Part shown: positions 37,001 through 49,234 of the stretch, in pieces
How the letters are laid out: every line of letters starts with the position of its first letter
Numbering within the stretch: position 1 is the first letter of the stretch
Origin: Thauera aromatica K172
GTDB lineage: Bacteria; Pseudomonadota; Gammaproteobacteria; Burkholderiales; Rhodocyclaceae
Assembly (NCBI RefSeq): GCF_003030465.1
Contig: NZ_CP028339.1
Coordinates: 2,852,001 to 2,916,000, forward strand
Direction: 5' to 3'
DNA: 64,000 nucleotides
Translations under genes and position numbers: made by a program
The notes under the pieces: model-generated
Seen by the model: only the letters and a program-made list of their open reading frames with translations
Database searches by the model: none
What the model was told of the DNA's origin: nothing

Positions 37001-37317
37001 ACGCCGACCTCGAACTGGACGGTGATCACCGCCATCCCCGGGCGCGACACGGTATAGACGTGCTCGACCCCGGCGATACGCGACAGCACCTGCTCGGCCG
37101 GGCGCGCCACCAGGGCCTCGACGTCGTGCGCCGAGGCCCCGGGAAAAGGCACCAGCACGTTGGCCATGGTGACGTCGATCTGCGGCTCTTCTTCCTTGGG
37201 CGTGACCAGGGTGGCGAAAATGCCGGCGAGCAGCAGCACCAGCGCGAGCAGCGGCGTGATCGCGTTGCGCTGGAAGGCAGCGGCGATACGGCCGGAGATG
37301 CCGAGGCGGATTGTCAT
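34027..37317 (-). CDS. RND efflux permease
   Basis: A 1096-aa inner-membrane proton-driven transporter of the AcrB/HAE-like RND superfamily. It has twelve expected membrane helices and two large periplasmic loops. The proton-relay aspartate pair is in SIGILVDDAIVVVENIHRW (TM4), and the second half-repeat is in GMIALAGIIVRNSILLVDF (TM10-11). It is close in style to permeases encoded with sulfide/ArsR-type control, but substrates are not deducible. It lies 14 bp after the adaptor gene and overlaps the DUF2892 gene. No TolC-type outer-membrane gene is adjacent. Confidence 0.94.
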   Translation of the reverse strand: MTIRLGISGRIAAAFQRNAITPLLALVLLLAGIFATLVTPKEEEPQIDVTMANVLVPFPGASAHDVEALVARPAEQVLSRIAGVEHVYTVSRPGMAVITVQFEVGVPNQTALVRLYDTVQSHADWLSPQLGVGQPLIKPKGIDDVPIASFTLWTADPARAAFSLQQVARATETELKRIPGTRDVVTVGGPGHVIRVNMDIERMNAHGVTAQELRGALQLANASQPAGSLVAGNREVLVQTGTYLESAEDVRSLVVGVSERRPVFLRDVAEVVDGPDQPAQYVWFGTGAAAQQRGIGQQGLFPAVTLALSKKPGANAADVTRAAMERLENLRGSLIPEGVEFTVTRDYGKTANDKASQLIGKLAFATAAVVALVFFALGRREAIIVGIAVSLTLAATLFASWAWGFTLNRVSLFALIFSIGILVDDAIVVVENIHRWHTLEPDTPLWKRIPKAVDEVGGPTILATFTVIAALLPMAFVTGLMGPYMSPIPINASMGMFISLVVAFVVTPWLAQKMLKSVDAHPHGGEDRMTQRLDGLFRRVMTPMFDARRGARNRRVLWLAVFALIGVSVALPVVQLVVMKMLPFDNKSEFQVVLDMPVGTPVEDTARVLNEIGAHLATVPEVTDWQSYAGTAAPINFNGLVRQYYLRSAPEQGDIQVNLVDKTARTRQSHEIAVSVRDAVTAIARRSGGNAKVVEVPPGPPVLSPIVAEIYGPDYDGQVEVARRVRAAFEDTPDIVGVDDTVDEDAPKLVLRVDQAKAARMGVAQADIVEVVRLGLSGENVTPVHGGDNKYEIPVRVQLPAARQSDLADLLAMQVRARGGDNAGQLVKISELVQVAETRREQILYRKDLLPVVYVTGDMGGKLDSPLYGMFDIRSKVNGMALEGAPGLAGTLGEWFIRPPADPYAGYQLKWDGEWQITYETFRDMGAAYAVGLILIYLLVVAQFRSYLVPLIIMAPIPLTLVGVMPGHALLGAQFTATSMIGMIALAGIIVRNSILLVDFVNQQVRGEDGKPGMEFGEALIRAAAVRAKPIGLTALAAMIGAVFILDDPIFNGLAISLIFGIFVSTVLTLVVIPVLYYAAMRGRIASLKNPEENPA

Positions 37318-37331
37318 CGTCGCCTCCCGGC

Positions 37332-38390
37332 TCAGCGTGTGGCGGCCGCGCCGCGGGTCTCGATGCCGGCCTGCACCGGGTCGAGCGCGAGGGTTTCATT
37401 CCCTTCCAGCCCGGAGAGCACTTCGATCATGCCGCTGCCCTGGTCGAGGCGCCCCGGGCGGACCTGGCGCAGGCGGAAGCCGCCCTCCCCGTCGGCGACA
37501 TAGACCGCGCTCAGTTCGCCCCGGCGCAGCACCGCGGCAGCCGGAATCAGCACCGTGCCGGAGCCCCCCGCGGCGCCGAAATCGACCCGGGCGAAGCTGC
37601 CGGGAAGCACGCCTTCGATGCCCGCAGGCAGGTCGATGCGCACGCGCACGGTATGGGTGCGCGCATCGGCGGCCGGCAGCACGGTGACGGCGGCGGCATC
37701 GACCATCCGCCCGCCGCCCAGGTCGACGCGCACCTGCCGCAAGGGCGTGCCGAGCAGCGCCAGACGCTCCGGCGCCAGGTCGGCGACCGCACGCATTTGC
37801 GCCGGATCATAGACGGTGAGCAGACTGCGCCCGGGCTGGGCCATTTCGCCGTGCTCGATGTGGCGCTCGGCCACCACGCCGTCGAGCGGCGACGTGACGG
37901 TGGTGTAGGCACTCGCCGCCTGCGCCTGCGCCCGCGCCGCCCGCGCCGCATCGAGCTGCGCTTCGGCGGCCTGGTGGCGGGCGCGGGCGCTGTCGAGCGC
38001 GGACTCGCTGAGAAAGCGGCGCGCGACCAGGCTGCGGGCGCGCTCGTAGTCGGCCTTGGCGTTGATCCGCGCGGTTTCGGCCTGCACCACGCCGGCCTCG
38101 GCTGCGGCAAGTGCAGCAGCGGCTTCGGCGGGATCGATCCGCACCAGCACCTGGCCCTTGCGCACGCGCTCGCCGGCATCCACCGCCAGCGCCACGATCC
38201 GCCCCGGAACCTGGGCGGCAAGGGTGGATTGGTGCACCGCTTCGACCGTCGCTTCAGCCTGCACCGCAGCACCGAGGACGCGCATTTCGGCACGCACGGT
38301 CGCCACTTCGGCGTGCCCGGCAGCCGTGACCAGCAGTGCGACGAGGGCGGGGATCGCGCGCGCGGCGGCGAGGAAGCGAGGAATCTTCAT
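37332..38390 (-). CDS. RND periplasmic adaptor (membrane fusion protein)
   Basis: A 352-aa HlyD/AcrA-type adaptor linking the permease to an outer-membrane channel. A signal-like N-terminus (PRFLAAARAIPALVALLVTA) is followed by a lipoyl half-motif (GRIVALAVDAGERVRKGQVL), an alpha-hairpin (residues about 90-160, LDSARARHQAAEAQLDAARA), the second lipoyl half (YTTVTSPLDGVVAERHIEHG) and a beta-barrel/membrane-proximal end. The start at 38390 has no ribosome site and sits directly after a promoter-like sequence, suggesting a leaderless message. It is the first gene of the three-gene operon. Confidence 0.92.
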   Translation of the reverse strand: MKIPRFLAAARAIPALVALLVTAAGHAEVATVRAEMRVLGAAVQAEATVEAVHQSTLAAQVPGRIVALAVDAGERVRKGQVLVRIDPAEAAAALAAAEAGVVQAETARINAKADYERARSLVARRFLSESALDSARARHQAAEAQLDAARAARAQAQAASAYTTVTSPLDGVVAERHIEHGEMAQPGRSLLTVYDPAQMRAVADLAPERLALLGTPLRQVRVDLGGGRMVDAAAVTVLPAADARTHTVRVRIDLPAGIEGVLPGSFARVDFGAAGGSGTVLIPAAAVLRRGELSAVYVADGEGGFRLRQVRPGRLDQGSGMIEVLSGLEGNETLALDPVQAGIETRGAAATR

Positions 38391-38393
38391 ATT

Positions 38394-38425
38394 TATAAGT
38401 ATATTCTTATATATACGAAGGGCAA
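38394..38425 (-). promoter_or_regulatory. RND operon promoter with AT-rich palindrome
   Basis: On the minus strand TTGCCC (38425-38420), 16 bp and TATACT (38403-38398) place the start about 7 bp downstream, at the ATG itself. TATAAGTATATTCTTATA (38394-38411), a TATAAG/CTTATA palindrome, covers the -10 and resembles ArsR/SmtB-class operators. No arsR gene is in the neighbourhood. Confidence 0.6.
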
Positions 38426-38470
38426 GTGCGATCCATTCCCTGCGCCTCATGCGCAGCCGCCCGCGCCGGC

Positions 38471-38857
38471 TCAATCCAGGCAGTTGCGGGCGTAGCCGGC
38501 AATCGCGTCGACGACCTCGTCGGCTTCACCAGCCGCCATCGACAGCGTGATCCGGCACGCTGGATGGGCCCGCCGGCTCGATTCGATCAGAGCCGGCAGG
38601 TCGCGCTTGAGGTGGCCGCCCTGGGCCAGAAAGACCGGCACCACCGCCACCCGCCGCACACCTGCGGCCACCAGTTCGGCGATCGCTTCGGGCAGGGTCG
38701 GGCGGATGAATTCGAGAAAGGCGAGTTCGACCCGCGGCGCCTCGGGCGCGGCGAGCAGGCGCGCCCGGATACGCTGCATCGGCCCGGCCCATTCGGGATC
38801 GCGCGCGCCGTGGCCGAACAGCACGACAGCGGACGCATGCGGCGGCACTGCATTCAT
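38471..38857 (-). CDS. cbiX: CbiX-type small sirohydrochlorin chelatase
   Basis: A 128-aa single-domain class II chelatase (CbiX short form), acting on sirohydrochlorin to insert Co or Fe for cobalamin or siroheme. It contains VVLFGHGARDPEWAGPM with the metal-binding histidine, VELAFLEFIRPTLPEAIAEL, and the second histidine in VVPVFLAQGGHLKRDLP. GGAGG lies just before the ATG. It is 79 bp downstream of tcdA in the same direction. Confidence 0.9.
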   Translation of the reverse strand: MNAVPPHASAVVLFGHGARDPEWAGPMQRIRARLLAAPEAPRVELAFLEFIRPTLPEAIAELVAAGVRRVAVVPVFLAQGGHLKRDLPALIESSRRAHPACRITLSMAAGEADEVVDAIAGYARNCLD

Positions 38858-38936
38858 CGGGAGGCCTCCTCGGGTAGGGTTCGGATCGGTGCCGTCTCGC
38901 CGGGCATCGGCACCGCGGCTTCGCAGCGCCGACCGG

Positions 38937-39737
38937 CTAGGCGACAGCGGGCGCTGGCGGCCGCAGCAGCAGTTCGAGCGCACGGGCAGAGCATAGCAGG
39001 CCGACGGTGGCGGTGACTGCCATGCTCGAGCCATAGCCGGCACAGGCCAGCCCCTGCAGGCCGGCGCGCGCACCGGAGGCGGCGTCGGTATCGCAGGCCC
39101 GCGCTTCGGGGTAGCGCAGCGGCTCGGTGGAAAACACCGCGGCGATGCCGAACTTCTTTTTCGGGTCGCGGGGAAAGCCGTGCTCCTTGCGCAGCCGGGC
39201 CCGTACCTTGGAGAGCAAGGGGTCTTGCAGGGTGCGCGCCAGGTCGTCGATACCGACCCGCGCCGGGTCGGTCTTCCCGCCGGCCCCGCCGGCCATGACC
39301 AGCGGGATGCGCCGGCGCCGGCAGACGGCGGCGATCGCGACCTTGGCGCGGACGTTGTCGATCGCGTCGATGACCACATCGAAGCCCTGAAGCAGGGCCT
39401 CGGCATTCTCCGCGGTGAGGAAATCCTCGATCCGGGTCACCGTGCACAAGGGGTTGAAGGCGGCGATGCGCTCGGCCATCGCCACCACCTTGGCCTGGCC
39501 GAGCGTGGCGTCGAGGGCATGGACCTGGCGGTTGATGTTGGATTCGGCGACATGGTCGAGGTCGATCAGGGTCAGGCGGCCGACACCGCTGCGTGCGAGC
39601 GCTTCGGCCGCCCACGAGCCGACGCCGCCGATGCCGACGACGCAGGCATGGCGACGCTGCAGCAGGTCCACCGTGCCGCTGCCGTAGAGACGGTCGAGAC
39701 CGCCGAAGCGGCGCGCAGGATCGAGCTCGACGTTCAT
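38937..39737 (-). CDS. tcdA: tRNA threonylcarbamoyladenosine dehydratase
   Basis: A 266-aa E1/ThiF-like enzyme (TcdA/CsdL) that cyclises t6A37 of tRNA to ct6A using ATP. The ATP site is VVGIGGVGSWAAEALARSG followed by LIDLDHVAESNINRQ. VIDAIDNVRAKVAIAAVCRR and MAGGAGGKTDPARVGIDDLA are typical, and an adenylation arginine is present. The start at 39737 is placed at MNVELD; the 25 codons upstream overlap the MBL gene and are not conserved-looking. It has no CsdE partner nearby. Confidence 0.93.
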   Translation of the reverse strand: MNVELDPARRFGGLDRLYGSGTVDLLQRRHACVVGIGGVGSWAAEALARSGVGRLTLIDLDHVAESNINRQVHALDATLGQAKVVAMAERIAAFNPLCTVTRIEDFLTAENAEALLQGFDVVIDAIDNVRAKVAIAAVCRRRRIPLVMAGGAGGKTDPARVGIDDLARTLQDPLLSKVRARLRKEHGFPRDPKKKFGIAAVFSTEPLRYPEARACDTDAASGARAGLQGLACAGYGSSMAVTATVGLLCSARALELLLRPPAPAVA

Positions 39738-39744
39738 CGGCTGC

Positions 39745-40707
39745 TCAGGCGCGTTCCACCGCCGCACCTGGGCGGTCGAGCCAGACCCCGAGCCCCTGGG
39801 CGTTGAGTTCAAGGTCCATCCGCAGCAGCTCCAACGCCTGCTCTTCGTCGAGCGCCCAGTTCTGCCGTGCCGCCTCTTCGCGCATCACCTGCTCGAGGCC
39901 GGCAAGGATTTCGACGTGGCGGGCGACGCCGTCGCCGCGCGCCGCCCGTGCCACCGCGACCATGGTGTCGATCAGCCGGTGCAGGTCGGCGCCGAGGCGC
40001 TCGACGTCGACGACCCGGCCGTAGTGAGTGAGGTACATCGCCTGCGGCCGCATCGACAGCAGGCGATCGATCGAGGCGTGCATCGCCTCGGGGTCGAACT
40101 GGGTCGGGGTCGTCGTCGGCACTACGAAAGCGCGGCCGTCGACGTCGAGTTCGCGATAGGACAGGCCGAAGGCGTCACCGGTGAAGAACGCCTGCGCCCC
40201 CGCGTCCCAGATGCAGATGTGATGAAGCGCGTGCCCCGGGGTATCGAACACCCGGAAACGGCGCGAACCGAGGTCGAACTCGAAGCCGTCGGTGGCCGGG
40301 ACGATACGCTCCGCCGGCACCGGAACGAGATGGCCGTAGAGCGCGAAAGCGCGCTCGGCACCGTACACCGCGGCCGTGCCTTCCCACAGCCTGGCCGGGT
40401 CGATCATGTGGCGCACGCCGCGCGGATGGACCAGCAGCTTCGCCTCGGGCAGGGCGCACATCAGGCTGCCCGCCCCGCCGGCGTGGTCGAGATGGATGTG
40501 GGTGAGCATGACCCACTCCACCGCTTCGGGGGCGACGCCGAGCGCCGCCAGCGCACCCAGCACGCGCGGAACAGCGGCATTGCTGCCGGTATCGACCACC
40601 GCGGCACGGCCGTCATGCACGACCAGGTGGACGGCGGCGAGCTGCGGCCGGCCATAGCCCGACTCCACCGTGTGCACGCCATCGGTATGGCTGATCAGAT
40701 ATTGCAT
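39745..40707 (-). CDS. MBL-fold metallo-hydrolase
   Basis: A 320-aa metallo-beta-lactamase fold hydrolase with the zinc motif THIHLDHAGG, DTGSN upstream, DTPGHALHHICIW, FFTGDAFG and a C-terminal YLTHYG histidine. A separate helical C-terminal part (residues about 225-320) resembles glyoxalase II-like enzymes of unknown substrate. It ends 8 bp before tcdA and may be co-transcribed with it. Confidence 0.88.
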   Translation of the reverse strand: MQYLISHTDGVHTVESGYGRPQLAAVHLVVHDGRAAVVDTGSNAAVPRVLGALAALGVAPEAVEWVMLTHIHLDHAGGAGSLMCALPEAKLLVHPRGVRHMIDPARLWEGTAAVYGAERAFALYGHLVPVPAERIVPATDGFEFDLGSRRFRVFDTPGHALHHICIWDAGAQAFFTGDAFGLSYRELDVDGRAFVVPTTTPTQFDPEAMHASIDRLLSMRPQAMYLTHYGRVVDVERLGADLHRLIDTMVAVARAARGDGVARHVEILAGLEQVMREEAARQNWALDEEQALELLRMDLELNAQGLGVWLDRPGAAVERA

Positions 40708-40813
40708 GAACGTCCCTCCTCATCCTGCAAGCTTGGGGTCGTTCGCCCAGGTTCAATGGCCCGACGCCCGCGGCACAGTGAAGCGGGCGCGGCGCGGGCG
40801 TCGCGGACGCGTT

Positions 40814-41317
40814 TCAGAACGGGATATCGTCGTCGAAATCGCCGAAGCCGCCCGCCTGCGGAGCGGCGGAGGGCGCCGCCGCCGGGCGCTGCGGCGCCGA
40901 AGCCGGCGCACGCGCCGCCGCCGGAGACGGCGCATCCCAGCCGCCCTCGCCCGCCCCGCCGCGCATCGGCGCATCGCCGCCTTCGCGGCGGCCGAGCATC
41001 TTCATCTCGTCACCGCGGATTTCCGTCGTGTAGCGCTCCTGGCCGCTCTGATCCTGCCACTTGCGTGTGCGCAGGCTGCCTTCGATATAGACCTGGCTGC
41101 CCTTTTTCAAGTATTGCCCGGCGATCTCGGCGAGCTTGCCGAAGAAGACGACGCGGTGCCACTCGGTGGCCTCGCGGCGCTCGCCGGTGTTCTTGTCGCG
41201 CCAGGTTTCGGCGGTGGCGATGCGCAGGTTGCAGATCGCGTCGCCCGAGGGGGCGAAGCGGTTTTCCGGATCGGCGCCGAGGTTGCCGATCAGGATGACT
41301 TTGTTCACGGATGCCAT
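40814..41317 (-). CDS. ssb: Single-stranded DNA-binding protein
   Basis: A 167-aa SSB. The OB fold occupies residues about 1-110 ([60 protein letters not shown]), followed by a disordered Gly/Ala/Pro-rich linker and the acidic interaction tail GDFDDDIPF, which recruits repair and replication proteins. It follows the MFS gene by 57 bp; no LexA box was seen. Confidence 0.96.
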   Translation of the reverse strand: MASVNKVILIGNLGADPENRFAPSGDAICNLRIATAETWRDKNTGERREATEWHRVVFFGKLAEIAGQYLKKGSQVYIEGSLRTRKWQDQSGQERYTTEIRGDEMKMLGRREGGDAPMRGGAGEGGWDAPSPAAARAPASAPQRPAAAPSAAPQAGGFGDFDDDIPF

Positions 41318-41374
41318 CCGGTTCTCCTTTGAATGCGTGTGCGGACGGGCGGCAGCGGCCGCCCGTAACAGGGT

Positions 41375-42583
41375 TCAGCCATGTGCCGGAAGCGGGGCCG
41401 CCGGACGCACCGGGGGCGGCGCCATCGAGGCCGCCAGCGCGAGCCACAGCAGGGCCAGGGCGGCACAGAACAGGCTGACCGCGGCGGGACCGAAGCCCTG
41501 CCCCAACCAGCCGCCGAGCAGCCCTCCGAGAAACAGCCCGATCGACTGCAAGGTGTTATAGACGCCGAGCGCGGTTCCTTTCGAGCCCGGCGGCGCGATG
41601 CGTGAAATCCACGACGGCTGGGTGGCCTCGAGCACATTGAAGGCGACGAAGAACAGCGTCAGCATCAATGCCATTGGTATCAAAGCGTCACCCGCCAGCC
41701 AGAGCCCGAACTGCACCAGCACAAGCAGCGCGATCGCGGCGTTGAACACCGCCTTCATCCGGTCGTGGCGCTCGGCGAGGATCACCGCCGGCACCATGAC
41801 GAGGAAGGACAGCAAGACCGCCGGCAGATAGACTTTCCAGTGCTCGGTCATCGCTAGGCCGCCGCCGGTGACCAGCGCCGAAGGCACCATGACCCACATC
41901 GTGGTCTGGATCAGATGCAGCGCGAACACGCCAAAGTTGAGCCGCATCAACTGGCCGTCGCGCAGCACGTCGATGAAACGGCCGGTGGCGCGCGGCACCG
42001 GCGGCGCTTCCGGCACCACCCACAGCAGCACGCCGATCGCGCCGAACGCGAGCACCGCGGTCAGCCAGAAGATTCCGTCCATGCCGATCACGGCGTACAG
42101 CAGCGGCGCCGCCACCATCGACAGCGCGAACACCAGGCCGATCGAGGAGCCGATCATGGCCATGACCTTGGTCCGATGCTGGTCGCGGGTGAGGTCGGCG
42201 GCGAGCGCGGTGACCGCCGCCGAGATTGCCCCCGCGCCCTGCAACACGCGGCCGACGATGATCATGTGGATGCCGTCGGCGAGCGCCGCGATCACGCTGC
42301 CGAGGACGAACAGCACGAGGCCGAAGACGATCACCGGCTTGCGCCCGAAGCGGTCCGACGCCGCCCCGTAGGCGATCTGCAGGCAGGCCTGGGTCAGCCC
42401 GTAGGCGCCGATCGCCAGCCCGACCAGGGTCAGGTCGTCGCCGCCCGGAATGCCCGCAGCGTGCACCGCGAACACCGGCAGGATCAGGAACAGCCCGAGC
42501 ATGCGCAGGGCGAAGATCGCGGCCAGGCCCAGGCCGGCGCGGCGCTCTTCGCGGCTCATCGGATCGCGTGCGGAAACGGGCAT
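41375..42583 (-). CDS. MFS transporter
   Basis: A 402-aa major facilitator with about 12 membrane helices. It shows the MFS motif A-like [17 protein letters not shown] between TM2 and TM3, and [21 protein letters not shown] in TM4, typical of drug:H+ antiporter (DHA1) exporters such as the YajR type, though its C-terminus is short. Two starts are possible (42583 MPVSARD or 42559 MSREE), neither with a good ribosome site. TGATAGAAT lies on the minus strand at 42617-42609. It is divergent from uvrA. The ssb gene follows. Confidence 0.88.
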   Translation of the reverse strand: MPVSARDPMSREERRAGLGLAAIFALRMLGLFLILPVFAVHAAGIPGGDDLTLVGLAIGAYGLTQACLQIAYGAASDRFGRKPVIVFGLVLFVLGSVIAALADGIHMIIVGRVLQGAGAISAAVTALAADLTRDQHRTKVMAMIGSSIGLVFALSMVAAPLLYAVIGMDGIFWLTAVLAFGAIGVLLWVVPEAPPVPRATGRFIDVLRDGQLMRLNFGVFALHLIQTTMWVMVPSALVTGGGLAMTEHWKVYLPAVLLSFLVMVPAVILAERHDRMKAVFNAAIALLVLVQFGLWLAGDALIPMALMLTLFFVAFNVLEATQPSWISRIAPPGSKGTALGVYNTLQSIGLFLGGLLGGWLGQGFGPAAVSLFCAALALLWLALAASMAPPPVRPAAPLPAHG

Positions 42584-42608
42584 CGGAAACGGCTTCGTCA
42601 AAACGCGG

Positions 42609-42617
42609 ATTCTATCA
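42609..42617 (-). promoter_or_regulatory. Extended -10 upstream of the MFS gene
   Basis: TGATAGAAT on the minus strand, 26 bp upstream of the first ATG of the MFS/ssb pair. It is the same promoter style as for tig and nadC. No LexA-type CTGT-N8-ACAG site was found in the MFS/uvrA gap. Confidence 0.5.
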
Positions 42618-42752
42618 TCGCCGGCCTGGCTGGAGTCCTTGAGCCGAATGAACCGGCGCACCTCGCCGTGCCCTCCTCCGCATTCGCTCACGGCTGGCTG
42701 CACGCCGCCTTCTCTCGTATAGTCGGGCGTCCACCTCCAGTCAGGCGCCTCC

Positions 42753-45638
<2,886 letters not shown>

Positions 45639-46696
45639 CCCTGCGGGTTGCATCGCTGCCAGCGCCAGGCGTCCTCGCACATCGCCGCGAGGTCGCGTAC
45701 CGCGCGCCAGCCCAACACCGCCGCGGCGCGTGCCGGATCGGCCCAGCAGGCGGCGACGTCACCCGCACGCCGGGCGGCGATGTCGTACGGCACCGCCCGC
45801 CCCGACGCCCGCTCGAAGGCACGGATCATTTCCAGCACGCTGTAGCCGCGCCCCGTTCCCAGGTTCAGCGTCGTGACTCCGGGCAGGCGGTCGATTTTCT
45901 CCAGCGCGCGCAGATGGCCCTGCGCCAGATCCACCACGTGGATGTAGTCACGCACGCCGGTACCGTCGGGAGTGGGGTAGTCGCCGCCGAACACCTGCAG
46001 GCGGGGCAAACGGCCCACCGCGACCTGGCTGACGAAGGGCATCAGGTTGTTCGGCAGGCCTTCTGGATCCTCACCGATGCGTCCGCTCGGATGAGCGCCG
46101 ACCGGATTGAAGTAGCGCAGCAGGATGATGTTCCAGCGCGGGTCGGAGGCGGCGAGATCGCGCAGGATCTGTTCGCCCATCAGCTTGGTCCGGCCGTAGG
46201 GATTGGTCGCGGAAGTGGGCGCATCCTCGGTGACGGGCATCGGCACCGAAGCGCCATACACCGTCGCCGACGAACTGAAGACGATCCGCCGGCAGCCGGC
46301 TTCGCCCATGGCCTGGAGGACGCTCAAGAGGCCCTGGAGGTTGTTGTCGTAATACGCGAGAGGCTGCGCGACCGATTCGCCCACCGCCTTCCTGGCGGCG
46401 AAATGGATCACCGCCTCGATGTCGAAGGCGGCGAACACTCCGGCCAGGGCCGCCCGATCGCGCACGTCCGCCTGGATGAAACCCGCCAGCGCAGCGCCGC
46501 TGATCTCCTCGACCCGGCGCAGAGCCTCCCGCGAGGCGTTCGAGAGGTCATCGACGACGACGACTTCACGCCCAGCTTCGAGCAGTTCGACGCAGGTATG
46601 GGAGCCAATGTAGCCTGCCCCCCCCGTAACCAGGATCGCCCCCATGACGGCCCTCCCTCGACACGACCCCTGCGGGGCCGGATTTACTGGCAAGCG

Positions 46697-46721
46697 AAAA
46701 AAAACCGGGCCGGGCCCGGTT
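46697..46721 (-). terminator. Terminator of the alpha (rplQ) operon
   Basis: ACCGGGC (46704-46710) and GCCCGGT (46714-46720) form a tight GC stem. On the minus strand it is followed by an 8-T run, 25 bp after the rplQ stop. It closes the whole ribosomal protein cluster. Confidence 0.9.
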
Positions 46722-46744
46722 CTTCGTTTGCGAGCGCCCCGAAA

Positions 46745-47143
46745 TCAGGCCGCTTCCGCTTCTTCCACTTCAACCGCGTCGACGTCCGGACGATCGAGCA
46801 ACTCGATGTAGGCCATCGGCGCGTTGTCGCCATCGCGGAAACCGCATTTCAGGATGCGCAGGTAGCCGCCATTGCGCGTGGCGTAGCGCGGCCCCAGCTC
46901 GTCGAACAGCTTGACCACCATGTCGCGATCGCGCAGGCGGTTGAACGCGAGGCGGCGATTCGACAGGCTGGGCTTCTTGCCCAGGGTGATCATCGGTTCG
47001 ACCACCCGGCGCAGTTCCTTCGCCTTCGGCAGGGTCGTTTTGATGACTTCGTGACGCAGCAGCGAGTTGGCCATGTTGCGGAACATCGCCTGGCGGTGGC
47101 TGCTGGTACGATTCAGCTTGCGAAGACCGTTACGGTGACGCAT
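46745..47143 (-). CDS. rplQ: Ribosomal protein L17
   Basis: 132 aa at the polypeptide exit side of the 50S subunit. It begins [20 protein letters not shown] and contains [24 protein letters not shown], then [22 protein letters not shown]. The C-terminal acidic tail ([13 protein letters not shown]) is a variable extension. It is last in the alpha operon after rpoA, with the terminator directly behind. Confidence 0.97.
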   Translation of the reverse strand: MRHRNGLRKLNRTSSHRQAMFRNMANSLLRHEVIKTTLPKAKELRRVVEPMITLGKKPSLSNRRLAFNRLRDRDMVVKLFDELGPRYATRNGGYLRILKCGFRDGDNAPMAYIELLDRPDVDAVEVEEAEAA

Positions 47144-47168
47144 TTCAATTCCTCACTTGCCCGGCGAC

Positions 47169-48155
47169 TCAACCGAGCTTCTCAAGCCCGGCCGGCGGCC
47201 AGTTTTCCAGTTTCATGCCAAGCGTCAGCCCGCGGGAGGCCAACACTTCCTTGATCTCGTTGAGCGACTTCCGACCCAGGTTCGGGGTCTTCAGCAACTC
47301 GGTCTCGGTGCGCTGGATCAGATCACCGATGTAGTAGATGTTTTCGGCTTTCAGACAGTTCGCCGAACGCACCGTCAGCTCCAGGTCATCCACCGGGCGC
47401 AGCAGCACCGGATCGATCTTCGGCTCGGCCGCCGCCTGGGGCGTGGTCGGGGTGCCTTCGAGGTCGGCGAATACCGACAGCTGATCCATCAGCACGCGGG
47501 CGGCGAAGCGGATCGCTTCTTCCGGGTCGACCGCACCGTTGGTCTCGATGTCGATGATCAGGCGATCGAGGTCGGTACGCTGCTCGACCCGCGCGCTTTC
47601 GACGAGGTAGCTGACGCGCCGCACCGGACCGAACGAGGCGTCGAGCACGATGTGCCCGATCGACTTGCTCTCGGCATTGGCCGGGCGAGCGTTGCCGGGA
47701 ACATAGCCCCTCCCGGCCTCGACCTTGATCTGCATGTCGAGCTTGCCGCCAGGAGCCAGATGGGCAATGACGTGATCGGGATTGATGATCTCGACATCGT
47801 GACCGATTTCGATATCTCCCGCCGTCACCACCCCTTCGCCGGACTTGGCCAGACGCAGGGTGGTCTCGCTGCGGTTATGCAGCTTGAACACCACGCCCTT
47901 CAGGTTGAGCAGCAGATCGACGATGTCCTCGCGCACCCCGTCGAGCGTCGAATACTCGTGAAGCACGCCTTCGATCGTCACTTCCGTGGCCGCATGCCCG
48001 GGCAGGGACGACAGCAGGATGCGCCGCAGCGCATTCCCCAGCGTGTGGCCGAAGCCGCGCTCGAACGGCTCCATGGTCACCCGCGCCTGGACCGGCGAGG
48101 TGCTCTGGACGTCGATGATGCGCGGTTTCAGCAGTGCATTGCTTTGCATCGGCAT
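47169..48155 (-). CDS. rpoA: RNA polymerase alpha subunit
   Basis: 328 aa. The N-terminal assembly domain (residues about 1-235; [26 protein letters not shown], spanning the dimer helix) and a flexible linker lead to the C-terminal domain with [20 protein letters not shown] and [13 protein letters not shown], which contacts UP elements and activators. It lies between rpsD and rplQ as in other proteobacteria. Confidence 0.97.
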   Translation of the reverse strand: MPMQSNALLKPRIIDVQSTSPVQARVTMEPFERGFGHTLGNALRRILLSSLPGHAATEVTIEGVLHEYSTLDGVREDIVDLLLNLKGVVFKLHNRSETTLRLAKSGEGVVTAGDIEIGHDVEIINPDHVIAHLAPGGKLDMQIKVEAGRGYVPGNARPANAESKSIGHIVLDASFGPVRRVSYLVESARVEQRTDLDRLIIDIETNGAVDPEEAIRFAARVLMDQLSVFADLEGTPTTPQAAAEPKIDPVLLRPVDDLELTVRSANCLKAENIYYIGDLIQRTETELLKTPNLGRKSLNEIKEVLASRGLTLGMKLENWPPAGLEKLG

Positions 48156-48188
48156 TCCCTCGGAACTAGAAGAGGATCCGTCTCCCGA

Positions 48189-48818
48189 TCAGCGGGAGTA
48201 CAGTTCCACGACCAGGCCTTCATTGATCGTAGCAGGCAGTTCGCTGCGCACCGGATAGGCCTTGAACACGCCCTTGCCGGCCTTGGTATCGACTTCGAGC
48301 CACTCCGGGAAGCCACGCGAACCGGCGGCTTCGAGCGCGGCCTTGACCCGCAGGTGGTTGCGGGCACGCTCGGTCAGCTCGAGCACGTCGCCCGGGCGCA
48401 CCACGTACGACGGAATGTTGACGCGCTTGCCATTGACCAGCACGCCGTTGTGGCGCACGACCTGGCGCGCTTCGGCACGCGAAGCGCCGAAGCCCATGCG
48501 GTAGGCGACGGAGTCCAGGCGACCTTCGAGCAGCTGGAGCAGATTCTCGCCGGTCTGGCCGCGGCGGCGGTCAGCTTCGGCATAGACCTTGCGGAACTGG
48601 CGTTCGAGCACGCCGTAGAGACGGCGGATCTTCTGCTTTTCACGCAGCTGGACGCCATACCCCGACAGACGCTGACCGGAGCGCTGGCCATGCTGGCCCG
48701 GCGCATAGGCGCGGCGCTCGATGGCGCACTTGTCGGTGAAACACTTTTCGCCCTTCAGAAACAGCTTTTCGCCTTCGCGACGGCACTGACGGCACTTGGG
48801 ATCGAGATTACGAGCCAC
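48189..48818 (-). CDS. rpsD: Ribosomal protein S4 (zinc-binding form)
   Basis: 209 aa, a primary 16S rRNA binder, and the repressor of the alpha operon in E. coli. The N-terminus carries Cys9, Cys12, Cys26 and Cys31 (CRQC ... CFTDKC), so this is the C+ zinc form. The S4 RNA-binding domain follows ([33 protein letters not shown]). It lies 14 bp after rpsK. Confidence 0.97.
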   Translation of the reverse strand: MARNLDPKCRQCRREGEKLFLKGEKCFTDKCAIERRAYAPGQHGQRSGQRLSGYGVQLREKQKIRRLYGVLERQFRKVYAEADRRRGQTGENLLQLLEGRLDSVAYRMGFGASRAEARQVVRHNGVLVNGKRVNIPSYVVRPGDVLELTERARNHLRVKAALEAAGSRGFPEWLEVDTKAGKGVFKAYPVRSELPATINEGLVVELYSR

Positions 48819-48832
48819 TTATCAACTCCTTG

Positions 48833-49222
48833 TCAGATACGACGCTTTTTCGGCGGACGGCAGCCGTTATGCGGGATGGGGGTGATGTCCGTGATGCTGG
48901 AAATCTTGATCCCCAGCGCATTGAGAGCGCGAACCGAAGACTCTCGCCCCGGGCCGGGGCCCTTGATGCGGACTTCGAGGTTCTTGATGCCGCATTCCTG
49001 AGCGACCTTGCCGGCCGCTTCGGCCGCCACCTGGGCCGCGAACGGCGTGCTCTTGCGCGAGCCCTTGAAGCCCGCGCCACCCGAAGTCGCCCACGACAGC
49101 GCGTTGCCCTGACGGTCGGTGATGGTGATGATCGTATTGTTGAAGCTCGCGTGAACGTGCGCGATGCCTTCCGCGACGTTCTTCTTGACCTTCTTACGAA
49201 CCTTCGTTCCAGTCTTAGCCAT
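48833..49222 (-). CDS. rpsK: Ribosomal protein S11
   Basis: 129 aa in the 30S platform. It contains [40 protein letters not shown] and the basic tail [18 protein letters not shown]. It follows rpsM by 12 bp. Confidence 0.97.
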   Translation of the reverse strand: MAKTGTKVRKKVKKNVAEGIAHVHASFNNTIITITDRQGNALSWATSGGAGFKGSRKSTPFAAQVAAEAAGKVAQECGIKNLEVRIKGPGPGRESSVRALNALGIKISSITDITPIPHNGCRPPKKRRI

Positions 49223-49234
49223 TATCGGTTCCTA

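Noticed and set aside
34396-37503. 1035-aa plus-strand open frame over the RND permease
   Set aside because: Antisense to a clear RND permease and adaptor; no recognisable domain.
42584-42752. LexA box controlling uvrA
   Set aside because: No CTGT-N8-ACAG or close variant in the gap, so SOS control is not supported here.
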